The notes beneath the pieces are model-generated. The model was not told where the DNA came from. It ran no database searches and worked only from the letters and a program-made list of their open reading frames with translations. Shown in pieces: positions 15,873 to 23,410 of a DNA stretch of 64,000 nucleotides. The stretch is taken from NCBI RefSeq assembly GCF_012070565.1, contig NZ_JAAQRO010000030.1:248001-312000 (forward strand), given 5' to 3'. The translations under genes were made by a program, and so were the position numbers. How positions within the stretch are numbered: position 1 is the stretch's first letter; each line of letters starts with the position of its first letter. The stretch is from Anaerosporobacter faecicola. Its GTDB lineage: Bacteria > Bacillota > Clostridia > Lachnospirales > Lachnospiraceae.

Positions 15873-18217
15873 TGTTATTACGTAAGATGTTTCGTGATAT
15901 GAAATGGAACAAAATGCAGTTCCTATCAATCTTTCTCTTGGCATTCTTAGGTGTATTCGTCTATGCTGGAGTTGGAGGAGAAGTAGCAGGTATACGAAAG
16001 GTCCGCAATGCTTATAACAAAGAAACCAATTTAGCAGATGCTTGGATCTATGGAGAAGACTTTACGAAGGAAGATCTACAAGCAATCAAGGACCTTAGCG
16101 ATATTACACAGGCACAACGCCGTTTATACCTTACGGCAGTAGGAGAAGGTGAGAAGAAACCGTTAATCCATTTTTATTTCCAAGAGGACAATGAGATAAG
16201 CAAACCCAAAGTGGTGAAAGGAGATCCCTTTGATCCTACTGATGGGAATCGCGTTTGGTTAGACGAGAGATTTGCAGAAAGTAATCAACTGAACATTGGA
16301 GATGATTATACCTTTGATATTGAAGGAAATACATTCACTTTAGAAATTGGGGGATTATTCTATTCTTCTGAATATACATATTATACCAATGATGATGCCA
16401 TGATACCAGATTTCTCGAAGGTTGGTATCGCGTATGCATCATATATGGCATTCCCTATCCAATCCTTTGCGTCTTCTATGGGAATGGATATGACAGATGG
16501 ACTGGAACAATCGAAAGAGCAGGTTGAGACGCTTCTTCCATTTACACAGATTGTTATTACTACGGAAGTATCGGATGTCGATACACTTGAAAAGCAAGTG
16601 GATGATGTACTAGATGGTGGATATAGTTATTTTATTACAAGGGAGAGTGTTCCTGGAGTAAATCAATTACGGGATGAGATGAAGCAACATGAATCTATGA
16701 TGATTATCTTCTCTGTTGCGTTTGTTGGGATAGCCATCCTTGCAATTATCACAACTATGAATCGAATGGTGAATAACCAAAGAACACAAATTGGTACGAT
16801 GAAAGCCTTGGGAATGAAGAAAAGGAAAATCGTCTGGCATTATCTCTCTTATGGATTATGGTTATCAGCAGGTGGTGCAGCTCTTGGTCTGATTATTGGA
16901 CCAATTTCTCTTCCAAGACTTTTCATTCCATCTATGAGTTCTGGTTATACATTACCAGAATGGAGAGGGGGATACAGTGTTGATTTCTTTGTTGTGGCAG
17001 CTGTGGCAGTTGTTGCATGTACAGTCACTACATATTTTAGTTGTAGAAAAGTCTTGGCTGTTAATCCAGCAGAAACATTACGACCTGCAGCACCAAAGAC
17101 GGGAAAACGATGCATCTTTGAAAAACTACCATTTTGGAATAAACTTAGTTTTTCTGTACAGTACAACTTAAGAGATTTATCCAGGGGAAAGATTCGCTGT
17201 TTAATGGGGTTTGCAGGAACACTTTGTTGTATGGCATTATTGGTATGTTCCGCCTCTATGTATGATTCTTTTGCTCATATGCAAAACTGGTTGTATACGG
17301 ATATACAGAATTTTGATAATCGCGTAGAAATAAAAAAGGAAGCAAATAGAGAAGATGTAGAAGCTTTATGTACAGAACTGAATGGAGAAATGATCATGGA
17401 GGATTCTGTGATTATTAAAGTAAAAGATCAGAAAAAAACACTTGCATTTACGGCAACAGAAGGGAAAAATCTATATCGGCTTACGGATAAGCAATTAAAG
17501 GTTCAACAAATTGGAGGTTCGGATTTTGCCCTAACAATGAAAACAGCTAAAGCAATGGGCATTGAGGAAGGTGACGAGATTCAATGGCATTTGATTGATG
17601 GAGAAGTGTGGAAAACGGCTACTGTTACAATTATAAACCGAATGCCAATTGGTACGGGAATCACTACAACAAGAGACGTAGTTGAAGAAGCAGGATATGA
17701 TTTTAAGCCTAGTTATATTGCAACAGATGCATCGGCATCGTCCATTCAGTCCGATTCTGTGAAGAAAATCTTTACAAAAGATGAAGTTCTTGATGCATGG
17801 GATCAGTCAATGGAAGCAATGAATATTCTAGTGGTGATCTTAATCATTGTTGCTGTATTGTTAGCATTATTGATCTTATATAATCTTGGATTACTTGCTT
17901 ATGCAGAACGGGAAAAGGAATTAGCAACCCTAAAAGTTGTGGGATTCCAAGCAGCAAAATTGAGAAAGATGTTACTTATACAAAATACATGGTTATCGAT
18001 CTTAGGTATTATAGCTGGAACACCAGCCGGTTTATTAATGGTTCAGTACATGGTGGATATTATGGGAGATTCCTTTGATATGAAGGCCACAATCTCTTTG
18101 TCCTCTTTCTTGCTATGTGCAGGAGGAACACTGTTGGTATCCGTTTTTGTAAGTATGCTATTCTCAGGTAAACTAAAAAAATTAGATATGGTGTCTTCTC
18201 TAAAAGGCATGGAATAA
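15872..18217 (+). CDS. FtsX-like ABC transporter permease
   Basis: A protein of 781 residues with a first membrane helix near residue 20 (FLSIFLLAFLGVFVYAGVG) and a large extracytoplasmic domain. The first FtsX core of three helices (about residues 270-385) is followed by a second membrane helix and extracytoplasmic domain, and the last FtsX core is C-terminal (LVVILIIVAVLLALLILYNLGLL to the end). Both cores carry the coupling-type EKELATLKVVGF/QIGTMKALGM sequence. Duplicated FtsX architecture of this size is common in Firmicutes exporters of peptides, lipids or drugs; the substrate is unknown. The ATG at 15872 overlaps the ATPase stop (TAATG). Confidence 0.9.
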   Translation: MLLRKMFRDMKWNKMQFLSIFLLAFLGVFVYAGVGGEVAGIRKVRNAYNKETNLADAWIYGEDFTKEDLQAIKDLSDITQAQRRLYLTAVGEGEKKPLIHFYFQEDNEISKPKVVKGDPFDPTDGNRVWLDERFAESNQLNIGDDYTFDIEGNTFTLEIGGLFYSSEYTYYTNDDAMIPDFSKVGIAYASYMAFPIQSFASSMGMDMTDGLEQSKEQVETLLPFTQIVITTEVSDVDTLEKQVDDVLDGGYSYFITRESVPGVNQLRDEMKQHESMMIIFSVAFVGIAILAIITTMNRMVNNQRTQIGTMKALGMKKRKIVWHYLSYGLWLSAGGAALGLIIGPISLPRLFIPSMSSGYTLPEWRGGYSVDFFVVAAVAVVACTVTTYFSCRKVLAVNPAETLRPAAPKTGKRCIFEKLPFWNKLSFSVQYNLRDLSRGKIRCLMGFAGTLCCMALLVCSASMYDSFAHMQNWLYTDIQNFDNRVEIKKEANREDVEALCTELNGEMIMEDSVIIKVKDQKKTLAFTATEGKNLYRLTDKQLKVQQIGGSDFALTMKTAKAMGIEEGDEIQWHLIDGEVWKTATVTIINRMPIGTGITTTRDVVEEAGYDFKPSYIATDASASSIQSDSVKKIFTKDEVLDAWDQSMEAMNILVVILIIVAVLLALLILYNLGLLAYAEREKELATLKVVGFQAAKLRKMLLIQNTWLSILGIIAGTPAGLLMVQYMVDIMGDSFDMKATISLSSFLLCAGGTLLVSVFVSMLFSGKLKKLDMVSSLKGME

Positions 18218-18219
18218 AA

Positions 18220-18248
18220 TTTACTATAGAGAAAAAATTTTGTATAAT
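18220..18248 (+). promoter_or_regulatory. Promoter before the P-loop kinase-like gene
   Basis: TTTACT (18220-18225) and a consensus TATAAT (18243-18248) are separated by 17 bases, about 120 bases before the GTG start at 18369. Confidence 0.6.
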
Positions 18249-18368
18249 AAAACTATAGATATGTTTTGGTGCAAAACCCTTGAAAACATACCTTGGCAAT
18301 GGAATCATAACAACAAAAGTGAATATGATGAGAATTAAAACCATCATAATAAGTAAGGGGGACTGGTT

Positions 18369-18878
18369 GTGAAGAAATTGATCATGGTTAACGGAACTAT
18401 GGGAGTAGGAAAATCTACAGTATGTAACCAATTACTAAAGATGTTACCAAGAAGCGTCTATTTAGATGGAGACTGGTGTTGGAATATGAATCCATTTGTT
18501 GTGTCAGAAGAAACAAAAGAAATGGTGATGGATAATATCACACATCTGTTACGAAACTATCTGCAATGTTCCGAATATGACTATGTTATATTTTGTTGGG
18601 TGATGCAGGAAGAACGTATCATAGAGGAAGTTCTTCGTCGACTAGAAGGCATAGAGTTAGAAGTACATAAGATTACATTAATGATCACAGAAAAGGCACT
18701 ACGAGATCGCTTGAACAAAGATATTGTGAGAAAAATCCGAACATATGATGTGATTAGGAGAAGCGTTGAGAGGCTGTCACTTTATGAAAACATGGATACA
18801 ATCAAAATCGATGTAAGCTTGAAAATTCCAAAACAAATCGCAAAAGAGATTATATACCATGTAAATAAAGTTACGTAA
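18369..18878 (+). CDS. P-loop nucleotide-binding / small-molecule kinase-like protein
   Basis: A protein of 169 residues with Walker A GTMGVGKST at residues 9-17, a following DGDWCW acidic loop, and a LID-like arginine-rich region (KALRDRLNKDIVRKIRTYD). This pattern fits the AAA/shikimate-kinase-like group of small ATP-binding proteins often annotated as nucleotide kinases. The phosphoryl acceptor cannot be inferred. The GTG start is supported by AAGGGGGA ten bases upstream; no ATG in frame is better placed. Confidence 0.75.
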   Translation: MKKLIMVNGTMGVGKSTVCNQLLKMLPRSVYLDGDWCWNMNPFVVSEETKEMVMDNITHLLRNYLQCSEYDYVIFCWVMQEERIIEEVLRRLEGIELEVHKITLMITEKALRDRLNKDIVRKIRTYDVIRRSVERLSLYENMDTIKIDVSLKIPKQIAKEIIYHVNKVT

Positions 18879-18998
18879 GTTTGGTAATTTATCCTTAGGA
18901 GGAAAGTAAAGAAGCGACGTTATAATTTTGTGAGAACCGTTCATACTAGTATGGTATTCGTAGTAGTGTTCAGATTGAATACAGGAAGGAATGAGCGT

Positions 18999-19151
18999 AT
19001 GGCAAAAGCAGGAATGAGACGTCCAGACCCTAAAGATCCGCATGGGACAGAAAGCAATCATAAAACACATATGCCCAAGAATCCAGTGGAACCTGTTCCA
19101 GAGATTCAAGGCAAAGCCAAATGTGGGAATAAGAAAGCGGGTCCAATGTAG
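18999..19151 (+). CDS. Small conserved basic protein, 50 residues
   Basis: A 50-residue protein rich in Pro, Lys and His (start MAKAGMRRPDPKDPHGTE, later PVPEIQGKAK), preceded by GGAAGGAATGAGCGT at good spacing. Proteins of this exact flavour occur in many Clostridia as hypotheticals, from memory. It is predicted to be unstructured and cytoplasmic. I do not know its function. The start at 18999 is chosen over an in-frame upstream ATG at 18930 that lacks a ribosome binding site. Confidence 0.6.
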   Translation: MAKAGMRRPDPKDPHGTESNHKTHMPKNPVEPVPEIQGKAKCGNKKAGPM

Positions 19152-19157
19152 CGATTA

Positions 19158-19409
19158 TTGATGAACACAAGTGTGGGAGTTTCAGAGCGTGTCCGATTTG
19201 GAAACTACTCTGAATCATCCCAAAGAAAACCATGTACTTGCAAAGCATGGTCTGCATTTTCTAAAAAGCGTACACAGATGCAGGAGACAACAAAGAAATT
19301 ATTGGAGCGTCTCAATTATACAGAAAAAACTATACATAATAGGAATCTGTTCGAAGCAAAGTAGGAGCACTTTATCGAAAATGCCAGAGAAAAAGTCACC
19401 ATGAAAAGA
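19158..19409 (+). pseudogene. Uncertain ORF or gene remnant with in-frame stop
   Basis: From 19158 a 68-codon frame ends at TAG (19362-19364), and the same frame then continues with EHFIENAREKVTMKR to 19409. The central part (KKRTQMQETTKKLLERLNYTEKTI) looks like a coiled helix such as the C-terminal end of a MerR-type regulator, but no DNA-binding part is seen. It may be a decayed gene or noise. Confidence 0.3.
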
Positions 19410-19480
19410 TGAAGAACGTATCCAATGGTTATGCATTATTTAAGAATGATAGTCTTGTCAAAAGAGAAAGAGGTGTGGTT

Positions 19481-19753
19481 ATGGAGATAACGAAATTATC
19501 CGATTTACCTAACATCGGAAAAGAAGTAGAGAGACAGTTACAGGAAGTGGGAATCACTACCTATGAACAACTAAAAGAATTAGGTGCTATTCAAGCTTGG
19601 CAAAAGATTAAAGAAATGGATTCTTCCGCCTGTATTCATCGATTACTTGCATTAGAAGGGGCCATTCAAGGGATTAAGAAGAGTGAACTTAGTGAGGATC
19701 GAAAGGCGGAATTGCGAGAATTTTATAAATGGCAGAAGCAGGACCAGAAGTAA
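19481..19753 (+). CDS. TfoX C-terminal domain (helix-hairpin-helix) protein
   Basis: A protein of 90 residues that is entirely a TfoX C-terminal-like domain: LSDLPNIGKEVERQLQEVG (a helix-hairpin-helix turn with PNIG), then ITTYEQLKELGA and ACIHRLLALEGAIQGI. Free-standing TfoX_C proteins are common in Firmicutes and lack the TfoX N-terminal domain linked to competence, so a competence role should not be assumed. The ATG at 19481 follows GAAAGAGGTG; a short terminator follows the stop. Confidence 0.85.
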   Translation: MEITKLSDLPNIGKEVERQLQEVGITTYEQLKELGAIQAWQKIKEMDSSACIHRLLALEGAIQGIKKSELSEDRKAELREFYKWQKQDQK

Positions 19754-19756
19754 TGT

Positions 19757-19780
19757 AAGGCTTCTAGATAAGCTTTTTTT
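19757..19780 (+). terminator. Short terminator after TfoX_C gene
   Basis: A 7-bp stem AAGGCTT/AAGCTTT with a 6-nt loop runs into a T tract of seven. Confidence 0.65.
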
Positions 19781-19826
19781 CAGAATGTTGGTAATAAGGA
19801 AAAAGGGCGTATAATAAAATATTTTG

Positions 19827-19855
19827 TTGCAAGATTGGAAGAAAGGGTGTATGAT
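19827..19855 (+). promoter_or_regulatory. Promoter of the THF riboswitch transcript
   Basis: TTGCAA (19827-19832), 17 bases, TATGAT (19850-19855). Initiation a few bases later would place the aptamer at the very 5' end of the RNA. Confidence 0.65.
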
Positions 19856-19858
19856 ATA

Positions 19859-19953
19859 GGACATCAGAGCAGACGTTATGCGTAAAGTGTTAGAGAATGG
19901 GAGTAGAGTCTCTAAACGAAAAGCCTTGGGCTTGCGGTTTGACGTTCCATCCA
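19859..19953 (+). ncRNA. Tetrahydrofolate (THF) riboswitch
   Basis: The order AGAGCAGACG, TGCGTAAAGTG, AGAATGGGA, CTCTAAACGAA, a GCCTTGGGC hairpin, GCGGTTTGACG, CCATCC follows the known THF aptamer (AGAGUAGAUG, CGCGUUAAGUG, GAAUGGGA, ACAACGAA, GCGGUGAAUC, CAUCCGCUC). Binding of THF is expected to turn off the folate transporter gene that follows. The expression platform is not obvious; a TTTTCCTCT segment near 20025 could pair with the AAGAAGGGGA ribosome binding site at 20045-20054, which suggests translational control. Confidence 0.9.
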
Positions 19954-20061
19954 CTGTTGTTTTTATACCCTTTAGGTGAGAAAGACTGAATAGAATCTAT
20001 TGGAGAAATTAATAAGAATGACTGCACATTTTCCTCTGCTCAGAAAGAAGGGGATTTTTTT

Positions 20062-20838
20062 ATGCGAAAAAATAAGACAAAAGTGATTACGATTACAGCA
20101 ATGATGATTACGATTGCAATGGTACTGCGTTATCTTGGAATTATGATTCCAATTGGCGGAGTTGGTGGTATGCGAATTAGTTTTAGTGGTTTCTTTACAA
20201 AGATTCCTGCTGTTTTATTTGGAGGAATCATTGGAGGTATGGCCAATGGGATTATGGATATTCTAGGTTGTATCATTAAACCAGAAGGTGCATATATTCC
20301 GTTATTAACTGTTACGGCTATTACTGGAGGTGTACTGGTAGGTGTCCTATGGAAAGTACTAAAACAAGTTTCAGCAAAAACATTTCGTATATTCTTTCGA
20401 GTTGTAACAGTCGTTATGATTCTGTTAGTAATCTTTACTTGCTTGGGTACAACCTTGTTGAAAGATTCCAGTTACGGACAATTTCTGCAGGCATTGAGTG
20501 AAAAAAGATATCAGCTAATTACAATTGGAGCAGGTATAGCATGCTTGTTATGTGTAATCGTATGTGTATTGGATTTTCTACTTGTTAAGAAGCAGCCGAA
20601 GCTTGCAGAAGATTTTATGCGATTATTATTTGTATTATTCTGTGCGAACATTACAGTAACGACGTTGAATACATTTGTATTGCGCTTGTTTATCCCAGCT
20701 TTGAATAATCTTGCTTTTATGGTATTCTATCTTCCAAGACTGATTGAGGAGATCATTATGACAGTGATTCAATGCTATGGAATGGTATTCCTTCTTAGTT
20801 TATTAAGAAAGATGAAAATCTATGGAATAACAGAGTAA
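20062..20838 (+). CDS. ECF transporter S component, probable folate specificity (FolT-like)
   Basis: A protein of 258 residues with about six membrane helices and the ECF S-component start (AMMITIAMVLRYLGIM), then ISFSGFFTKIPAVLFGGIIGGMANGIMDILG, typical of the FolT group. These proteins bind folate in the membrane and use a shared EcfAA'T energy-coupling module encoded elsewhere; no EcfA or EcfT gene is in the window. The THF riboswitch directly upstream strongly supports folate as substrate. AAGAAGGGG lies before the ATG. Confidence 0.9.
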   Translation: MRKNKTKVITITAMMITIAMVLRYLGIMIPIGGVGGMRISFSGFFTKIPAVLFGGIIGGMANGIMDILGCIIKPEGAYIPLLTVTAITGGVLVGVLWKVLKQVSAKTFRIFFRVVTVVMILLVIFTCLGTTLLKDSSYGQFLQALSEKRYQLITIGAGIACLLCVIVCVLDFLLVKKQPKLAEDFMRLLFVLFCANITVTTLNTFVLRLFIPALNNLAFMVFYLPRLIEEIIMTVIQCYGMVFLLSLLRKMKIYGITE

Positions 20839-20854
20839 TTCTTTAAAAAAGTAC

Positions 20855-20885
20855 TTGACCTTCACGTTACGTAATACTTTATCAT
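20855..20885 (+). promoter_or_regulatory. MerR-family type promoter with 19-bp spacer and dyad
   Basis: TTGACC (20855-20860) and TATCAT (20880-20885) are held 19 bases apart, the stretched spacing that MerR-family activators untwist. The spacer has the dyad TTCACGTTACGTAA, resembling TipA/Mta-type operators. No intact MerR gene is seen in this window. Confidence 0.75.
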
Positions 20886-20915
20886 AATGGTATCGTAACA
20901 AAGGAGGTATGAATA

Positions 20916-21824
20916 ATGAAAATAGAAGCAATTCGTTCAGGAGAGATTTACGATAAAATCAGAACATCAATAGACTCCAATAAGGAGAATATCTATCGTT
21001 ATGAATTAATGAAACCGTTTGAAAAGAAATGGGGGTGTTATCAGATTCCAATCTGTGCAAAAACCCCTGGCGGATATGACGTAATCATGGCAAGTGAGAT
21101 GTTAGGGATTTTACCACCACGGTTCGTAAATGATTCCTATGAAAAAGAGATTGCGTTATTAAAACAAGACCAGATATGGAGAGCATGTGAAACAACCATG
21201 GTAGAATCTTTTTCATATTTTGAAAAAAAAGGGATTGAACTGCCTGTAGATACCTATCGTTACTCCATTTTGCTGGCAAATCCAGATAGTGTATATACAA
21301 AACTGAGTGATGGATACTGTGGTGATGGTGGAATCCCTGGGTATATCTTTCTTACGGTACTGCCAAATGCCTATACGCTAGACCGACTACCCGCTGCTAT
21401 GGCACATGAGTGCAATCACAATGTTCGTTTTCAGTTTATCAAATGGAGCAATGATATTACATTAGAAGAAATGATGGTTACCGAAGGACTGGCTGAGAAT
21501 TTTGCTGTTTCCTTATGTGGTATCGAGCATCTGGGACCATGGGTTAGTAAAATAACCAAAGAGGAACTTATGCAAACATGTTTACCAATCCTAAAAGAAG
21601 GACTAGAGGTACAAGGTCTGGATCAAATTACGGCTTATCTGTATGGGGATGAGATTGCGACGGAACAAGGGTACCAACCAGTAGGATTACCATTTTGTGC
21701 AGGATATGCATGTGGTTTCTATCTTGTTCAGTATTATCTGGAAAAGACAGGTGTAGATATAGCGGAGGCTACTTTAAAACCTGCGAAGGAAATCCTTGAT
21801 GAAGTAAGAGAATTCTTTGCGTAA
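20916..21824 (+). CDS. DUF2268 family putative Zn-dependent protease
   Basis: A protein of 302 residues with the DUF2268 metalloprotease-like motif AMAHECNHNVRF (HExxH variant, HECNH, near residue 165) and a downstream MVTEGLAENFA segment that would supply the third ligand. No signal peptide is present, so it should be cytoplasmic. The family is described as predicted Zn-dependent proteases with no defined substrate. It is a single-gene unit behind a MerR-type activator promoter, so expression probably responds to a drug or other small molecule. AAAGGAGG precedes the ATG. Confidence 0.85.
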   Translation: MKIEAIRSGEIYDKIRTSIDSNKENIYRYELMKPFEKKWGCYQIPICAKTPGGYDVIMASEMLGILPPRFVNDSYEKEIALLKQDQIWRACETTMVESFSYFEKKGIELPVDTYRYSILLANPDSVYTKLSDGYCGDGGIPGYIFLTVLPNAYTLDRLPAAMAHECNHNVRFQFIKWSNDITLEEMMVTEGLAENFAVSLCGIEHLGPWVSKITKEELMQTCLPILKEGLEVQGLDQITAYLYGDEIATEQGYQPVGLPFCAGYACGFYLVQYYLEKTGVDIAEATLKPAKEILDEVREFFA

Positions 21825-21882
21825 TAGAAGGGCAATTGTGCCTCGTAACGAGGTGCGATAAAGAAGGAGTCTGTACCCCATA

Positions 21883-21911
21883 TTGTTTTTTCAATATAAG
21901 AATGGTATAGT
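21883..21911 (+). promoter_or_regulatory. Promoter of the radical SAM/SPASM unit
   Basis: TTGTTT (21883-21888) and TATAGT (21906-21911) with a 17-base spacer; the start point would be near 21918, giving a leader of about 240 bases before the enzyme gene. Confidence 0.6.
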
Positions 21912-21943
21912 AAAGGAAGCATTTAGGAGAGGGAGTGGATCTT

Positions 21944-22018
21944 TTGAGAAAGAAACGAGATAAATACTCAGTACAGTTGCCACAACTGTTAGCCGGTTGT
22001 ACTGAGGTTATTCTATAG
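21944..22018 (+). CDS. Possible 24-residue precursor or leader peptide
   Basis: A TTG-initiated frame of 24 codons begins after AGGAGAGGGAGTGG and ends at TAG 22016-22018. The start is strongly basic (MRKKRDKYS) and the end is LPQLLAGCTEVIL with one Cys. It lies 142 bases before a radical SAM/SPASM gene on what looks like the same transcript. Its DNA also forms nested hairpins (CTCAGTACA with TGTACTGAG; ACAGTTG-CCA-CAACTGT), so a purely regulatory role is an equal possibility. I do not recognise a RiPP precursor family. Confidence 0.35.
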   Translation: MRKKRDKYSVQLPQLLAGCTEVIL

Positions 22019-22060
22019 GCTGGCAGATGCAGCTGTACTGCTTTTGATAAATCTATAGAT
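21968..22060 (+). promoter_or_regulatory. Structured leader with competing hairpins before the SPASM gene
   Basis: CTCAGTACA (from 21968) can pair with TGTACTGAG, while the enclosed ACAGTTG/CAACTGT and ACAAC/GTTGT pairs offer alternatives. Further on GCAG/CTGC is followed by TTTT, and TCTATAG and CTATAGA repeat around it. This could be an attenuator. Confidence 0.4.
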
Positions 22061-22160
22061 AAGGGGAATGGTTGCCCGTTATCTAGGAAATGTTCACGAA
22101 AAATTCCGAAGAATTGGAAAAGAACAATCAAAGAACAATCAAAAGAAAGAAGGAACAGCA

Positions 22161-23102
22161 ATGCAATACAAAAATACATATATCAAAAACATTCAACGAG
22201 TAGAATTCACGATCAATAATTCTTGTACAGGTCGATGCAAACATTGTTCAGAAGGAAGTCAACCGGCAACCCATCATTTGAATGGAGAACGGGCAGCAGA
22301 AGTATTAAAAGAATTGGCTAAGGATCACAAGATTGATTCCATCATGACGTTTGGTGGTGAGGCGCTAATCTATCCAGAAACAGTGTGCCAGATTCATCAA
22401 GTTGCAAAAGAGTGCGAAATTCCAACAAGACAATTGATCACCAATGGATGTTTTTCAAAAAATAGAGAACGGATTCATCAGGTTGCACAGATGTTAGAAG
22501 AAAGCGGAGTAAATGATTTGCTCTTATCTGTGGATTGTTTTCATGCAGAATTCTTACCATTAGAGTGGGAAAAAGAATTTGTTGAAGCATTGCGTAGATA
22601 TTACAAAGGCAGATTCCGTTTACAGCCATCCTGGGTTGGTTCAGAGGAGGAGGATAATCCTTACAATCGAAAGACAAAAGAATGTCTGGCGTATTTTGAT
22701 GAATTTCATGTGGAACGGAATGAAGGAGATACCATATTTCCAGAAGGCAATGCGTGTATCTATTTAGCAGAGTATTTTGAGAAAAAGCCAATGAATTATG
22801 CATTCAAATGTGGAGATGCGTTATATACTACACCATTGGATCGAGTAAATGAATTAGTAATTGATTGTAATGGTGATGTGATTCCTTGTAATTTCCCAAT
22901 TGGTAATATTTATGAGGAAGACATTGCTACAATGTTAGAACGATATAATCCATATGATAACATTTTTTCAAAAGCTTTATTAGAGGATGGGATTGTTGGT
23001 TTGTGCAACGTTGTAAAGGCAAATCGTATTCCAATTGATCCAGAAGATTATTATTCCCCATGTGCTTTTTGCAAAGCGGTGGCTGCTTATGGGAAAAAAT
23101 AG
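22161..23102 (+). CDS. Radical SAM/SPASM domain protein, possible peptide maturase
   Basis: A protein of 313 residues with the radical SAM motif CTGRCKHC (Cys22, 26, 29), a GGEAL SAM-binding loop, and a C-terminal SPASM-type region. That region has FKCGDAL, VIDCNGDVIPCNFPIGNIYEED (a classic SPASM core) and a final CAFCKAV pair, giving enough cysteines for one or two auxiliary Fe-S clusters. SPASM enzymes usually modify ribosomal peptides or activate sulfatases and similar enzymes. No obvious protein substrate follows; the only peptide candidate is the short frame in its leader. The ATG at 22161 has AGAAGGAAC upstream; an in-frame ATG at 22068 is too close to its purine tract. Confidence 0.85.
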   Translation: MQYKNTYIKNIQRVEFTINNSCTGRCKHCSEGSQPATHHLNGERAAEVLKELAKDHKIDSIMTFGGEALIYPETVCQIHQVAKECEIPTRQLITNGCFSKNRERIHQVAQMLEESGVNDLLLSVDCFHAEFLPLEWEKEFVEALRRYYKGRFRLQPSWVGSEEEDNPYNRKTKECLAYFDEFHVERNEGDTIFPEGNACIYLAEYFEKKPMNYAFKCGDALYTTPLDRVNELVIDCNGDVIPCNFPIGNIYEEDIATMLERYNPYDNIFSKALLEDGIVGLCNVVKANRIPIDPEDYYSPCAFCKAVAAYGKK

Positions 23103-23117
23103 AAGATAGAAAGTATA

Positions 23118-23160
23118 GAAAGGTACCATTCCTGTAAAAAAGCAGAGTGGTACCTTTTTT
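23118..23160 (+). terminator. Terminator after the SPASM gene
   Basis: AAAGGTACCA and TGGTACCTTT form a 10-bp stem around a 19-nt loop, then a T run. Confidence 0.85.
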
Positions 23161-23410
23161 AGGTTCTATTGTGCGAAAATATCCGAAAATAGGATAAAAG
23201 ATACACTTTAGAAAAAAATCAATACATTTTTTTATGAAAATATGCAAAATTGATGGAAGATTTTTTTGTAGTGTGTTACAATGTGAAATATACACAACAT
23301 ATTTTTTTAATATTTTTGTGTAACAGTGATTTTACATAACTAGGGGGAGATATGTAATATCACAGTTGTATTAATTGCATAATTATCCTATGCTTGAGGA
23401 GGCACAAAAA
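23161..23410 (+). other. A+T-rich upstream region of the chemoreceptor gene
   Basis: No gene is visible. TACAAT near 23276 could be a -10 box, but no convincing -35 or sigma-D sequence is placed to match. Confidence 0.3.
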
